A stretch of 64,000 nucleotides of DNA from Mesorhizobium sp. B2-3-12 (lineage in GTDB: Bacteria > Pseudomonadota > Alphaproteobacteria > Rhizobiales > Rhizobiaceae), in assembly GCF_006442205.1 (NCBI RefSeq), contig NZ_VFVR01000006.1, positions 310,001 to 374,000 of the forward strand. The letters run 5' to 3'. A program made the position numbers and the translations under genes. Position 1 is the stretch's first letter. The number at the start of each line of letters is the position of its first letter. This document shows, one piece after another, positions 1-9,158 of the stretch. The notes under the pieces were generated by a model, which made no database searches, was not told the origin of the DNA, and saw only the letters and a program-made list of their open reading frames with translations.

Positions 1-146
1 GCTTGCGAAATGCCATGGTTCTTGATCGCCAGGAAGCCGGTGCCGCGGCAGATGCGGTCGACCTCGGTGCCCAGCGCCGCCTTCTCCGTGGCGCTCGCTT
101 TCTCGAATTGGCCGAGATCGAAGACCGGAAATGTCGCGTTCTGCAT
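1..146 (-). CDS. 2OG-Fe(II) oxygenase (isopenicillin N synthase-like), N-terminal part only
   Basis: The gene starts at an ATG at 146 on the minus strand and runs off the left edge, so only about 48 codons are visible. The translation begins MQNATFPVFDLGQF and contains CRGTGFLAIKNHGIS. This is the typical N-terminal (DIOX_N) region of iron- and 2-oxoglutarate-dependent or isopenicillin N synthase-like oxygenases, where an 'R..GFF.v.NHGI' signature follows a short helical segment. The HxD...H iron site would lie further into the gene and cannot be checked. Substrate unknown. It lies downstream of the emrB homologue on the same strand but about 117 bp away, so co-transcription is possible but not shown. 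Confidence 0.7.
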   Translation of the reverse strand, partial: MQNATFPVFDLGQFEKASATEKAALGTEVDRICRGTGFLAIKNHGISQ

Positions 147-263
147 CGTCCTGGCACTCGTCCGTCAACTGGCGAAACGATGCCGGCTCGCCCGACAACC
201 GGCTAGGACCACCCGATGCGGCGGTATGGTCCATATCAGCGCAGGCGATCTGCCTGCGTCGGC

Positions 264-1796
264 CTAATCCATATGCGCTGCAGGCGCCCCGCCGGCCGGC
301 GCCGTTTTCGGCTTGCGCAGCAGGAAGACAAACGGGATGGCGGCCAGCGTCATCATCATCAGTATTTTGAAGTCGTTGACGTAGGAGATCATCATCGCCT
401 GGACATTGACCATGCGGTCGACCTGCGACAGTGCCGTCGGATCGCCGCCAGCTGCCGCTGGCGAGACCGCCCACAGATTGGGATTGAACGGGTTGATGAA
501 GGTGGAAAGCTCGGCGTGGTTGATCTGCGTGTTGCGCACCAGAAGCACCGTCACGACAGATACGCCGATCGACGAGCCAAGGTTACGCACCAGGCTGAAC
601 AACGAGGTCGCATCGGTGCGGTAGCGGGCGTCGAGCGTGGCGAAGGCAACAGTCGACAGCGGCACGAACACCATGCCCATGCCCAGCCCCTGGATCACGC
701 CGGAGCTGAGGATCAGCCAGTTGTCCATCTGCGGCGAAAAGCTGGCCATGGTGTAGAGCGACTGCGCGGTCAGGAGAAAGCCGAAGACGACGAGAATTCT
801 GGCGTCGATCCTGCTCATGAGCCGCCCGACGACGAGCATCGAAATCATCGTGCCGACGCCGCGCGGCCCGATGACGATGCCGATGGTGACGGTGGGGTAG
901 CCGAAGATGGTCGACAGCATCGGCGGCAGCAGCGACATGGAAGCCAGGATCAGCACGCCCATGACGAAAATGAACGCCAGCCCGGTGACGAAGTTGCGGT
1001 CGAGGAAAATCTTCGGATCGATGAAAGGATGCTCCGATGTCACCGTGTGAATGATGAACACCCAGAAGCCGGTGATCGAAAGGCCAAGTTCTATCCAGAT
1101 CTCGACCGAGGAAAACCAGTCGACCTCGCCGCCGCGATCGAGCATCAGCTGCAGGGCGCCGACGCCGAGCGATATCATGGCAAAGCCGAAGAAATCGAAG
1201 CTGCGCACCCGCCGGGCAACGGCCGGCAGATAGGCGACCATGCCAAGCAAGGCGACGATGCCGACCGGCAGGTTGATGAAGAACACCCAGCGCCAGTTGA
1301 AATTCTCGGTCAGCCAGCCGCCGAGTGTGGGGCCGAGGATCGGTCCCAGCATGATGCCGGCGCCCCATATGGCCATGGCCTGGCCATGGCGTTCCTTCGG
1401 ATTGATGTCGAGCAGGAAGGTCTGCGACAGCGGCACGATCGCGGCGCCGAACACGCCTTGCATCAGCCGGAAAAACACGATGCTTTCCAGGCTCCACGCC
1501 AGGCCACACAACATCGAGAAGATGGTGAAGCCGACCACCGCCATCAGGAACAGTTCCTTGCGGCCGAAACGGTCGGCGAGCCAGCCGGTGACAGGCGTCA
1601 TGATGGCCGCGGCGACGATGTAGGAGGTCAGCACCCAGTTGATGTTGTCGGGCGAGGCGCCGAGATCGCCAGTCATGGTTGGCAACGCGACGTTGGCGAT
1701 GGTGGTGTCGAGCGCCTGCATCACCGTCGCCAGCATGAGCGCGACCGTGATCAGGCCACGATGCGGCACTTCTTTGAAGGGTTCGGACGTGCTCAT
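264..1796 (-). CDS. emrB: DHA2-family MFS drug efflux transporter (EmrB/QacA type)
   Basis: A 510-residue inner-membrane proton antiporter of the 14-helix DHA2 family, expected to export hydrophobic drugs with an EmrA-type adaptor. Visible signatures are LDTTIANVALP at residues 29-39 (helix 1, typical of the family) and the cytoplasmic loop GWLADRFGRK at 71-80 (MFS motif A). Hydrophobic segments run to the end, and the length matches EmrB. The ATG at 1796 follows a GGAAG about nine bases upstream. It is the third gene of a MarR-emrA-emrB set, but 308 bp separate it from emrA, more than usual for such an operon. The substrate cannot be predicted from sequence. Confidence 0.9.
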   Translation of the reverse strand: MSTSEPFKEVPHRGLITVALMLATVMQALDTTIANVALPTMTGDLGASPDNINWVLTSYIVAAAIMTPVTGWLADRFGRKELFLMAVVGFTIFSMLCGLAWSLESIVFFRLMQGVFGAAIVPLSQTFLLDINPKERHGQAMAIWGAGIMLGPILGPTLGGWLTENFNWRWVFFINLPVGIVALLGMVAYLPAVARRVRSFDFFGFAMISLGVGALQLMLDRGGEVDWFSSVEIWIELGLSITGFWVFIIHTVTSEHPFIDPKIFLDRNFVTGLAFIFVMGVLILASMSLLPPMLSTIFGYPTVTIGIVIGPRGVGTMISMLVVGRLMSRIDARILVVFGFLLTAQSLYTMASFSPQMDNWLILSSGVIQGLGMGMVFVPLSTVAFATLDARYRTDATSLFSLVRNLGSSIGVSVVTVLLVRNTQINHAELSTFINPFNPNLWAVSPAAAGGDPTALSQVDRMVNVQAMMISYVNDFKILMMMTLAAIPFVFLLRKPKTAPAGGAPAAHMD

Positions 1797-2104
1797 GGCG
1801 TAGAACTTCCAGAAAACAACAGAAACGTGTAGAACGGGTTTCCGGGCGGCTATGCCTTCCGTCGAGAGACCTTCGTCGCGGTGGGACGCGATTATCGATG
1901 TGGGGGTTACATCGACTGAAAGTCTCTGATGAGCGGATGCCTGCCGCCCGGAAACCTGAGGACCGACGGGTCCGTGCCGAAGATTTCAGATTTTGGACAG
2001 CTGCCACGCGGCGCGGCCCAAATGCTGATTTTCGCCACCCCTCCCATCAGACCAATCCTGCAACTCGTTTCCAACCCGCCTGGTCCCCGCGGGCTTCCCT
2101 TGAC
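1797..2104. other. emrA-emrB intergenic region with a 14-bp long-range inverted repeat
   Basis: This 308-bp spacer contains no convincing gene. A 14-bp sequence at 1837-1850 (GGTTTCCGGGCGGC) recurs as its exact reverse complement at 1943-1956, 92 bp apart, so the spacer transcript could fold into a long stem closing a loop. Whether this is a functional mRNA element or a remnant of an inserted repeat is unknown. Confidence 0.4.
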
Positions 2105-3283
2105 TTACCGCGCGGGCTCGCCAGCCGTGGCGTGGCCGAAGATCGACGGCCAGCCGCGGGCCACGCCCGTATCGACGGTAACCGAAGCACTCATACCGGT
2201 ACGCAGCGCCATCTTGGCGTCGGGATCGGTCAGTTCCAGACGCACCGGGATGCGTTGGGTAACCTTGACCCAGTTGCCGGTGGCGTTCTGGGCGGGCAGC
2301 AGCGAGAAGTCCGCGCCGGTGCCGGCACCGATAGCCTTGACCGTCGCTTCGAATGTCCTGCCCGGATAGGTATCGACCACGATTTCCGCCTTCTGGCCCG
2401 GCTGCATGTTGGTGAGCTGGGTTTCCTTGAAATTGGCGTCGATCCAGGTGTCGCCGGTCTCGACCAGCGCGAACAACGGTGTGCCGGAGCCGACATACTG
2501 GCCGACCTTGAAGGACGCGGCCTGATAGACGACACCATCGGCGGGCGCCTTCACCGTGGTCTGTGCCAGGTCGTAGGCTGCCTTGTCGCGCGCGGCGAGC
2601 GCCGACATCACGGTCGGGTGCCTGTCGGTTTCGATATCGGGATTGCCGCCGAGTGCCGCCTTGGCGCTGATGATGCCTTGTTCCGCAACAGCCAGTTGCT
2701 GCCTGGCCTTGTCGAGATCGTTCTTGGCCTGATCCAGCGACGACTTGGCGTTGATGCCCTTCTGGGCAAGATCGGCGGCGCGATCGAATTGCGACTGGGC
2801 ATAATCGACCTCGCTGGCATCGGACTTCCGCTGCGACAGCGCCTGGCTATAGGCAGCACGCAACTGCTCGACATTGAGGCGGGCGGTGGCGACCGCGGCG
2901 TCGGCCTGGGCGAGCGCGATCCGGTAGGGCTCGGGGTCGATGGCGAACAGGAGATCGCCCTGCTTGACCGTCTGGTTGTCCGATATGGCGACCTGGACAA
3001 TGCGGCCGGCCGTATCGGAGGCAATCGACACCTTGGCCTGCTGCAGATTGGCGTTCTCGGTCTCCTGGTAGCGACCGCCCGTGACCCAGACATAGCCGCC
3101 GCCGATGATCAATGCCGCCGGCAAGGCAACCATCAGCAACAGGCGGCCGATGCGGCGCTTCTTCTTCGGCGCCGGGACCGGCTGCACGGGGGGAGCTACC
3201 GCGACCGGGGCGACCGCCGGCTGGGCCGGCGCTTCCATCTCGACCTTGGGAGCGTTTTCTTCCACCTTGGCTACCGCGTTCAT
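2105..3283 (-). CDS. emrA: HlyD/EmrA-family periplasmic adaptor (membrane fusion protein)
   Basis: A 392-residue adaptor that would link the EmrB-type pump to an outer-membrane channel. It has a Pro/Ala/Val-rich cytoplasmic N-terminus (about residues 10-40), a basic KKKRR stretch, and one membrane anchor at about 48-66. Next come a biotinyl-lipoyl-like half motif, an Ala/Gln-rich coiled-coil hairpin (about 120-230), and the second lipoyl half with APADGVV. The C-terminal beta-barrel region follows. Length and order match EmrA. Its ATG overlaps the MarR stop codon by four bases (ATGA), so the two are translationally coupled. The tandem arrangement regulator-adaptor-pump supports multidrug efflux. 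Confidence 0.9.
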   Translation of the reverse strand: MNAVAKVEENAPKVEMEAPAQPAVAPVAVAPPVQPVPAPKKKRRIGRLLLMVALPAALIIGGGYVWVTGGRYQETENANLQQAKVSIASDTAGRIVQVAISDNQTVKQGDLLFAIDPEPYRIALAQADAAVATARLNVEQLRAAYSQALSQRKSDASEVDYAQSQFDRAADLAQKGINAKSSLDQAKNDLDKARQQLAVAEQGIISAKAALGGNPDIETDRHPTVMSALAARDKAAYDLAQTTVKAPADGVVYQAASFKVGQYVGSGTPLFALVETGDTWIDANFKETQLTNMQPGQKAEIVVDTYPGRTFEATVKAIGAGTGADFSLLPAQNATGNWVKVTQRIPVRLELTDPDAKMALRTGMSASVTVDTGVARGWPSIFGHATAGEPAR

Positions 3284-3759
3284 GCTGCCGCACCTTCCGC
3301 ACTCTTGATCTTTTCAAGCGACGAAGCTTCTCCGTCCGTCAGATTCCGGACGATTACATCCAGCGCCCGGATCAGGACGCGCCGGTCTTCCGGCGAAACG
3401 CCGCTGAGCGATTCCTCATAGACTTCGCCAGCAAGGCTCTTGACGTCCGCATAGGCCGCGTTCGCCTTCTCGGTCGGGAAGATCATGCGCACGCGCCGGT
3501 CGGTCGCGTCGGAACGGCGTTCGATCCAGCCGCCCTCTTCCATCCGGTCGACCAGGCGCGAGACGCTGATCGGCTCGATTTCGAGCAGTTCGGCGAGCCG
3601 CGCCTGCGCAACGCCCGCCTCCTTGGCGACGCGCACCAGAAGCCGCCATTGCGCCGAAGACAGGCCGAGCCCGCTGGCGCGCGCTTCAAAGCGCTTGCGC
3701 ATCAGGCGCTGCACGTCGTGGATCAAAAATCCCAATCTGTCGATGCCATCTGAAACCAT
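3280..3759 (-). CDS. MarR-family transcriptional regulator of the emrAB unit
   Basis: A 159-residue winged-helix repressor. The middle of the protein (LSSAQWRLLVRVAKEAGVAQ, then SRLVDRMEEGGWIERR) is the MarR DNA-binding helix-turn-helix, and the wing contains the usual D-RR pattern (SDATDRRVRMIF). MarR proteins release DNA when they bind phenolic or lipophilic ligands, so it probably controls the efflux genes that follow, including its overlapping partner emrA. The ATG at 3759 has no strong ribosome-binding site. The -10-like TATTATATATAT lies just upstream, so the message may have a very short leader. A perfect palindrome at 3775-3786 is the likely operator. Confidence 0.85.
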   Translation of the reverse strand: MVSDGIDRLGFLIHDVQRLMRKRFEARASGLGLSSAQWRLLVRVAKEAGVAQARLAELLEIEPISVSRLVDRMEEGGWIERRSDATDRRVRMIFPTEKANAAYADVKSLAGEVYEESLSGVSPEDRRVLIRALDVIVRNLTDGEASSLEKIKSAEGAAA

Positions 3760-3774
3760 GAGCGATATATATAA

Positions 3775-3786
3775 TAAGCGTGCTTA
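3775..3786. promoter_or_regulatory. Palindrome at the marR-emrAB promoter (probable operator)
   Basis: TAAGC-GT-GCTTA is a perfect 5-2-5 inverted repeat lying 16 bp upstream of the MarR start codon, next to an AT-rich -10-like sequence. Position and symmetry fit an autoregulatory MarR site. Binding is inferred. Confidence 0.55.
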
Positions 3787-3918
3787 CTATTCAAGATACC
3801 ATAGCGCGATGAAAGCCGGCAAAAATCCGCAGGACAGCCGCGCAACGCGATCCTGGTTAGCGGCAGGTGAACGTCGTGCCCACCCGAAACCCCGCTTGCA
3901 GCGGTACAAGAAGCCGCT

Positions 3919-4968
3919 TCAAAGGCGGTTTCGAACGACCATGGTGACGACGAAGAATGCGCCGAGCGAGCTGGTGATGATGCCGATCGGCAGTTCCTGG
4001 GGCGGCAGCAGGGTCCGCGCCAGAAGATCGCTTGCCAGCAGGAGCACCGCCCCGAACAGCGCGCAGCTCGCGATCAGGCGCAGATGCAAGGGACCGGCCA
4101 GCGGCCGCGCCAGATGCGGGATCATCAGGCCGACAAAGCCGATGACGCCGGCGACCGAGACGAGGATTGCCGTCGCGAAGGCGGCGACGAGAAATGTCGT
4201 CCTGCGCATGCGCGCCACCGGCACGCCAAGACTTTCAGCCGCACTTTCACCGGCGAGGAATGCGTCCAGCCTGCGGTGGTTCCACAGCCCGTAGGCCGCG
4301 ATTGTGCCCGCGCCCACCGCCCCCAGCCAGACATTGTCCCAGCGCGCCAGGCCGAGCCCGCCCATCGTCCAGAACAGCACCGAATGGGCCGCGCGCTGGT
4401 CGCCGGCAAAGACCAGATAATTGGTCAGGGCGGTGAACATGAAGGAGACGGCAAGGCCGGCGAGGATCAGCCGTTCCGGGCCCTGCCCCCTGACCCGCGC
4501 GACCAGCAAAAGCACGATGCATGCGGCCAGTATGCCCCCGGTAAAGGCGGCGACCGGCAGGGTCCAGATACCGAAACTGTCACCGAAGACGGTGATGACG
4601 GAAACCGCGCCGGCGGCGGCCCCAGAAGACAGGCCGAACAGGAAGGGATCGGCAAGATCGTTGCGGGTCACCGTCTGCAGCAAGGCGCCGACAATGCCCA
4701 GTCCGCCGCCGACACAGATCGCCAGGATCGTCCGCGGCAGCCGCAGGTCGACGACGATCTTGCCGACCGGGCCCGATATTTGCGGCTCGTCCAGCCCGAT
4801 GGCACGGCCAAGCGCGGCGATGACATCGCCCAGAGGTATCAGCGTCGAGCCGTAGGCGATCGACAGCAGCGCGAGAGCGACGAGCGCCACCGTGCCCGCC
4901 GCCATGGCCAGCGTGAAGGCGCTGTGCCCTGACAGCGCGCCCGGTTTTTGCTCTCGGGCAAGATGCAT
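3919..4968 (-). CDS. btuC: FecCD/BtuC-type ABC transporter permease (predicted cobalamin uptake)
   Basis: A 349-residue polytopic permease of the FecCD family, which forms the inner-membrane channel for vitamin B12, haem or ferric siderophores. Recognisable family segments include LRLPRTILAICVGGGLGIVG and DPFLFGLSSGAAAGA. The C-terminal VAGVIGFVGLMIPHLAR is the hallmark cytoplasmic loop contacting the ATPase. The start chosen is the ATG at 4968, which overlaps the stop of the binding-protein gene as TGATG. A longer in-frame extension reads through the upstream gene in another frame and is not credible. It is the last gene of the riboswitch-led operon, which makes cobalamin the likeliest substrate. 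Confidence 0.85.
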   Translation of the reverse strand: MHLAREQKPGALSGHSAFTLAMAAGTVALVALALLSIAYGSTLIPLGDVIAALGRAIGLDEPQISGPVGKIVVDLRLPRTILAICVGGGLGIVGALLQTVTRNDLADPFLFGLSSGAAAGAVSVITVFGDSFGIWTLPVAAFTGGILAACIVLLLVARVRGQGPERLILAGLAVSFMFTALTNYLVFAGDQRAAHSVLFWTMGGLGLARWDNVWLGAVGAGTIAAYGLWNHRRLDAFLAGESAAESLGVPVARMRRTTFLVAAFATAILVSVAGVIGFVGLMIPHLARPLAGPLHLRLIASCALFGAVLLLASDLLARTLLPPQELPIGIITSSLGAFFVVTMVVRNRL

Positions 4969-5915
4969 CAGAACGCTTCCGGATGCATCGCCCTGGCGAT
5001 CTTGCCGATGGCTTCGACGTTCGCTGGTCCCGGCGTCAGCTCGGCGTAACGAAGCGCGACGAAGCGCTCGTTCTTGACCGCGTCCGTCTCTTTCATCGCC
5101 GGGTGCGCCTTCAGGAAGTCGAGCAGTTTCCTGTAGCCGCCGCCGTCCTGATAATCGAGCAGGATGAGGAATTGCGGATTGCGCGCCGCCACCGTCTCCC
5201 AGTCCGTGTTGCCCCAACTGGTTTCCATGTCGGCCATGATGTTGTCGCCGCCGGCTGCCGATATCATGGCGCTGGGGATGGCGAATTTTCCGGCTGTGAA
5301 CGGCTTGTCCTCGCCGGAATCGTAGAGGAAGACCCGCGTCCCCTTGCGATCACCGACCTTGGCGGTGATATCGGCTAGCTGCGCTTTCCAGCCGGCGACG
5401 ATCTTGTCCGCTTCCGGCTCCTTGCCGAAAATCTTGCCCAGCTTTTCGACGTCGCCATAAAGCAGGTCCATGGAGGCGGCCGGGCGGCTCTTGTCGAGAT
5501 GGACGCAGCTTTCGGTCAGCACCAGCGTCTTGACGCCATGCGGTGCGAGCGTGTCGGGGGTCACGTCGCCGCCGGGTTTCATACCGTAGTACCAGCCGGC
5601 GAAGAAGAAATCGGGCGCGACCGCGACGAGATTCTCCAGCGTTGGATATTTCGGCGCCAGTTCTGGGATGGAACCCTGTTCTGCCTTGAATTCGGGGCCG
5701 ACCTTGTACCATCCGGTGATGCCCGTCAGGCCGACGATCGAGGGCTGCAGTTTCAGCGCGAAGGCCATCTCGGCCATGTTGAGATCATGGATGACCGCAC
5801 GCTTCGGTGGAGCGTCGAAAGTCAGCGGGTTGCCGCAGCTGTCGACGGTGACGGGGAAGGCGAAGGCCGTCGAGGCGAGCAGCGAGAGGACGAGCGAGGT
5901 GGCAAGGCGTTTCAC
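4968..5915 (-). CDS. btuF: Periplasmic substrate-binding protein of the B12-type ABC transporter
   Basis: A 315-residue class-III solute-binding protein. Residues 1-19 (MKRLATSLVLSLLASTAFA) are a clear Sec signal peptide. The mature protein has the two-lobe pattern of BtuF/FepB proteins, with PPKRAVIHDLNMAEMAFAL near the start and YPTLENLVAVAPDFFF in the first lobe. Initiation is at GTG (5915) with AAGGAG eight bases upstream. It lies 44 bp after the ATPase gene and is translationally coupled to the permease. The cobalamin riboswitch at the head of the operon points to B12 or a corrinoid, although the fold alone cannot exclude a siderophore. Confidence 0.85.
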   Translation of the reverse strand: MKRLATSLVLSLLASTAFAFPVTVDSCGNPLTFDAPPKRAVIHDLNMAEMAFALKLQPSIVGLTGITGWYKVGPEFKAEQGSIPELAPKYPTLENLVAVAPDFFFAGWYYGMKPGGDVTPDTLAPHGVKTLVLTESCVHLDKSRPAASMDLLYGDVEKLGKIFGKEPEADKIVAGWKAQLADITAKVGDRKGTRVFLYDSGEDKPFTAGKFAIPSAMISAAGGDNIMADMETSWGNTDWETVAARNPQFLILLDYQDGGGYRKLLDFLKAHPAMKETDAVKNERFVALRYAELTPGPANVEAIGKIARAMHPEAF

Positions 5916-5959
5916 GGATTTGCTCCTTGGTTGAACCGTATCGGATGATGAGAGGGTGA

Positions 5960-6744
<785 letters not shown>

Positions 6745-6748
<4 letters not shown>

Positions 6749-7122
6749 CGATTGCCATCCGCCGGCTTGCCCGGTGCCGGGATGCGGGCCAGCGTCTTGC
6801 CGGCCAGGCGCGGCGGACGTTGACCGGAATTGCACCAGCCATCGGCAAGCGAAGCGTAGAGCCTGGCAAATCGCACAAGATCGCCGGCGTCGGCCTCTGC
6901 ATCGATCGAGCCGAAGAGATAGGCGGCTTTGCCCGGCGCCTGGAAGGCCACCGTCAGCGGGCGCGCGGATCCCGCCATGCAAGCCACGCCCTCGACCGTG
7001 AAATCATGCACCAGATCAGGCTGGGCCGAGAGACGGGAGCGCAATTCGGCACACAGAGCTTCGCCAGACCTGACGCCGGTCGGCACGTCGCGGCAAAGGG
7101 TGCACACGATGATCTGGTGCAT
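6745..7122 (-). CDS. DUF1636 putative metal-binding protein, first gene of the B12-riboswitch operon
   Basis: A 125-residue protein of the DUF1636 family, described as predicted metal-binding. It begins MHQIIVCTLCRD, with the cysteine pair C7/C10 and a further cysteine (C48) in GVACMAGSARP. A GKAAYLFGSI segment follows. The ATG at 7122 was chosen because this family begins almost directly with the CxxC motif; an upstream extension would run into the leader RNA. Its place directly behind a cobalamin riboswitch and fused by overlap to the ABC ATPase suggests a role in cobalt or corrinoid handling, perhaps as a chaperone. That role is inference; no biochemical function is established. Confidence 0.8.
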
Positions 7123-7257
7123 TTGGGTGCGGTGAATACGATCGATTGCGCCGTCCAACGTCCCGTCACTTTCAAAACTGGCGACGGAAGGATGTTGGTC
7201 GACCGGCCGACAAGACCGATGTCCACGTTTCCTCCCGGCACACCCCGTCCGGTCAAC

Positions 7258-7444
7258 TCGGTGATGGCAGGTCTCCTGGCTCACGGGTCTCCGCGCAATC
7301 CTGCCTTCCCAGCCTTGCCGGCCAGTGGCGTTCCGGATCTTGCTCGCCGCTTACAGTTGCGGGGGCAGCCGCGGCCTCGACCCCAAATCGGATCTCACCG
7401 CGTTCCCTTTTCACCCCTCGCCTTTCGGCTCGGGGACCATCACG
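7258..7444 (-). ncRNA. Cobalamin (B12) riboswitch
   Basis: Read on the minus strand, this leader carries the hallmarks of the adenosylcobalamin riboswitch. There is a P1 stem formed by GTGATGG (near 7440) and CCATCAC (near 7262), then GGGAACGCGGTGAGA. The invariant CTGCCCCCGCAACTGTAA core, CCACTGGCC and GGGAAGG follow. The B12 box AGCCAGGAGACCTGCC lies at 7266-7281. It lies 136 bases before the DUF1636 start, leaving room for an expression platform. Such riboswitches lower expression when cobalamin is plentiful, which fits the uptake operon downstream. Confidence 0.95.
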
Positions 7445-7708
7445 AGTCGCAGCCTAGGCCGCGAGCGGCGCCGAGGCAAGACGATCATTATGTTCTGTTA
7501 TAACAATACATGCACTCAGTCAATCGCTGCCGACACGGCCATCACGGTTGCTGTTCGACGGTACCTTGCCGACCCGGCCATTCGAGCCGATCACAGCAGG
7601 CCCCGAATGAGAACGCGCGACCGCTTGCCCATTTGCGCCATGCGCAATTTCGATCAAACTGGGCGGGCTACGAGGCGCCAGGGTGCGGATGCCAAATGCG
7701 AGGAGCAC

Positions 7709-8542
7709 ATGAACCCGACCGAGAAAGCGCTATGGTTTGTCGAAAGCCATCTGCCTGACGTCGTTACGCTCGACGACGTCGCGCAAAGCAGCGGCGTGTC
7801 GCGCTTTCATGTGACGCGCGCCTTCGGCGCCGCCACCGGCCGCTCCGTCATGGGCTACATGCGCTCGCGCCGGCTGACCGAGGCGGCGCGCAAGCTGGCT
7901 GGCGGAGCGCCCGAGATTCTCAGCATCGCGCTCGAAGCCAGCTACAACTCGCATGAGGCTTTCACCCGTGCCTTCCGCGACCAGTTCGGCACCACGCCGG
8001 AACTGGTGCGCGCGCAAGGTTCGACCAAGTCCCTCGACCTCGTGGAGCCTATCCTGATGGACAGTTCACTTCTCACCACACTCCAGCCGCCGCGCTTCGA
8101 GACCAGCCGGCCCTTCCTCGTCGCCGGGCTCGGCGAGCGCTACAGCTGCGAATCCAGTGCCGGGATTCCGATGCAGTGGCAGCGCTTCGCTCCATACATC
8201 GGCAACATACAAGGCGAGATTTCAGGCGTTTTCTACGGCGTCTGCCTCAATGGCGACGATGCCGGCAATTTCGACTATGTCGTCGGCGTCGAGGTGCGCG
8301 ACTTCGCGGATCTGCCGAAGGAATTCCAACGGGTGCGGGTGCCGGCACAGAAATACGCCGTGTTCACGCATCGCGAGCACATCTCGACCATCCGGCGTAC
8401 GATCAACACGATCTGGAACAGCTGGCTGCCCGCCTCAGGCCATGAAATCGCCGACGCGCCGGAATTCGAGCGCTATGGCCCTGAATTCGATGCCCGCACC
8501 GGCAATGGTGGGCTGGAGATCTGGGTGCCGGTCAAATCATAG
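7709..8542 (+). CDS. AraC-family regulator with C-terminal GyrI-like effector domain
   Basis: A 277-residue regulator starting at ATG 7709 behind GAGGAG. Residues 1 to about 100 form a double helix-turn-helix of the AraC/XylS type (LDDVAQSSGVSRFHVTRAF, then SIALEASYNSHEAFTRAFRD). From about 113 on comes a GyrI-like/SOUL-type small-molecule-binding domain, with FETSRPFLVAGLGERY at its start and GLEIWVPV at its end. This is the N-HTH/C-effector order seen in Rob and related drug-sensing activators. It is divergent from the B12 operon but lies over 260 bp from the riboswitch, so a regulatory link is not evident. Ligand and targets unknown. Confidence 0.85.
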   Translation: MNPTEKALWFVESHLPDVVTLDDVAQSSGVSRFHVTRAFGAATGRSVMGYMRSRRLTEAARKLAGGAPEILSIALEASYNSHEAFTRAFRDQFGTTPELVRAQGSTKSLDLVEPILMDSSLLTTLQPPRFETSRPFLVAGLGERYSCESSAGIPMQWQRFAPYIGNIQGEISGVFYGVCLNGDDAGNFDYVVGVEVRDFADLPKEFQRVRVPAQKYAVFTHREHISTIRRTINTIWNSWLPASGHEIADAPEFERYGPEFDARTGNGGLEIWVPVKS

Positions 8543-8602
8543 GGGCTGGATGCCGAATGGGCCACGCCCCGGCAGCAGCCGAGGCGCGGCCCGCCGCCTC
8601 GC

Positions 8603-8917
8603 CTATTCCAGGGTGAGCGCGACCTCATAGAGGCCGGGATGGGCCTGCCCCAGGGCCTGGTTGCGATCGAGGAAACCGCTCGTCCGCAGATGCTCGAAGA
8701 CGCGCCGCATGGCCGCCTGATCCCGCGCCTGCGCATAGTTGACGACGCGTGTTCCGTCGAGTTCCCTGTGCAGGCTGGCCGACATCCAGCCGGGAATGCC
8801 ACGACAACTCATTGCCGCCTCCCGCAAAAGGTCGATCAGCGCCTGCTGTCCGCCCTCGGGCACGGTGAAGACGTTGATCTGGGTGATGACGCCGGTGTCG
8901 GCGCGAATGATGGGCAT
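8603..8917 (-). CDS. Antibiotic biosynthesis monooxygenase (ABM) domain protein
   Basis: A 104-residue single-domain protein with a ferredoxin-like alpha/beta fold predicted from TQINVFTVPEGGQQALIDLL and GWMSASLHRELDGTRVVNYA. This strand-helix pattern is typical of ABM/YgiN-like monooxygenases, which act as homodimers on quinone-like or polyketide compounds. Start at ATG 8917, preceded by AAGGAG. It stands alone on the minus strand between two regulators. The 240 bases upstream, up to the MarR-GNAT gene, hold only short inverted repeats (for example GTTCCCAT/ATGGGAAC near 9027). Substrate unknown. Confidence 0.75.
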   Translation of the reverse strand: MPIIRADTGVITQINVFTVPEGGQQALIDLLREAAMSCRGIPGWMSASLHRELDGTRVVNYAQARDQAAMRRVFEHLRTSGFLDRNQALGQAHPGLYEVALTLE

Positions 8918-9158
8918 TGTCTCTTCTCCTTCGTTGGCGCCTGGCACACGAAGGAACGCCGATCGGCGGGACCCCGAACGCCAAGCCCGGCGTCAAAGCA
9001 CGCCGTGGCTTGCCGTGGGTTCCCATTCTGGATGGGAACGGAGCTTCCATCTGACGGAAGGGAGCGGGCTTACCGTTTGCCGCTCCAGGGTCCTTTTCGA
9101 CCCGTATTCGATACCATTGGCGCAAACCGCCAGCAACCGGGCATTGCCGGACAGCTCG

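Noticed and set aside
216..1832. A 538-codon open frame on the plus strand opposite emrB
   Set aside because: It is a GC-skew shadow: composition is His/Arg/Asp-rich without any fold pattern, and the minus strand encodes an unmistakable MFS pump.
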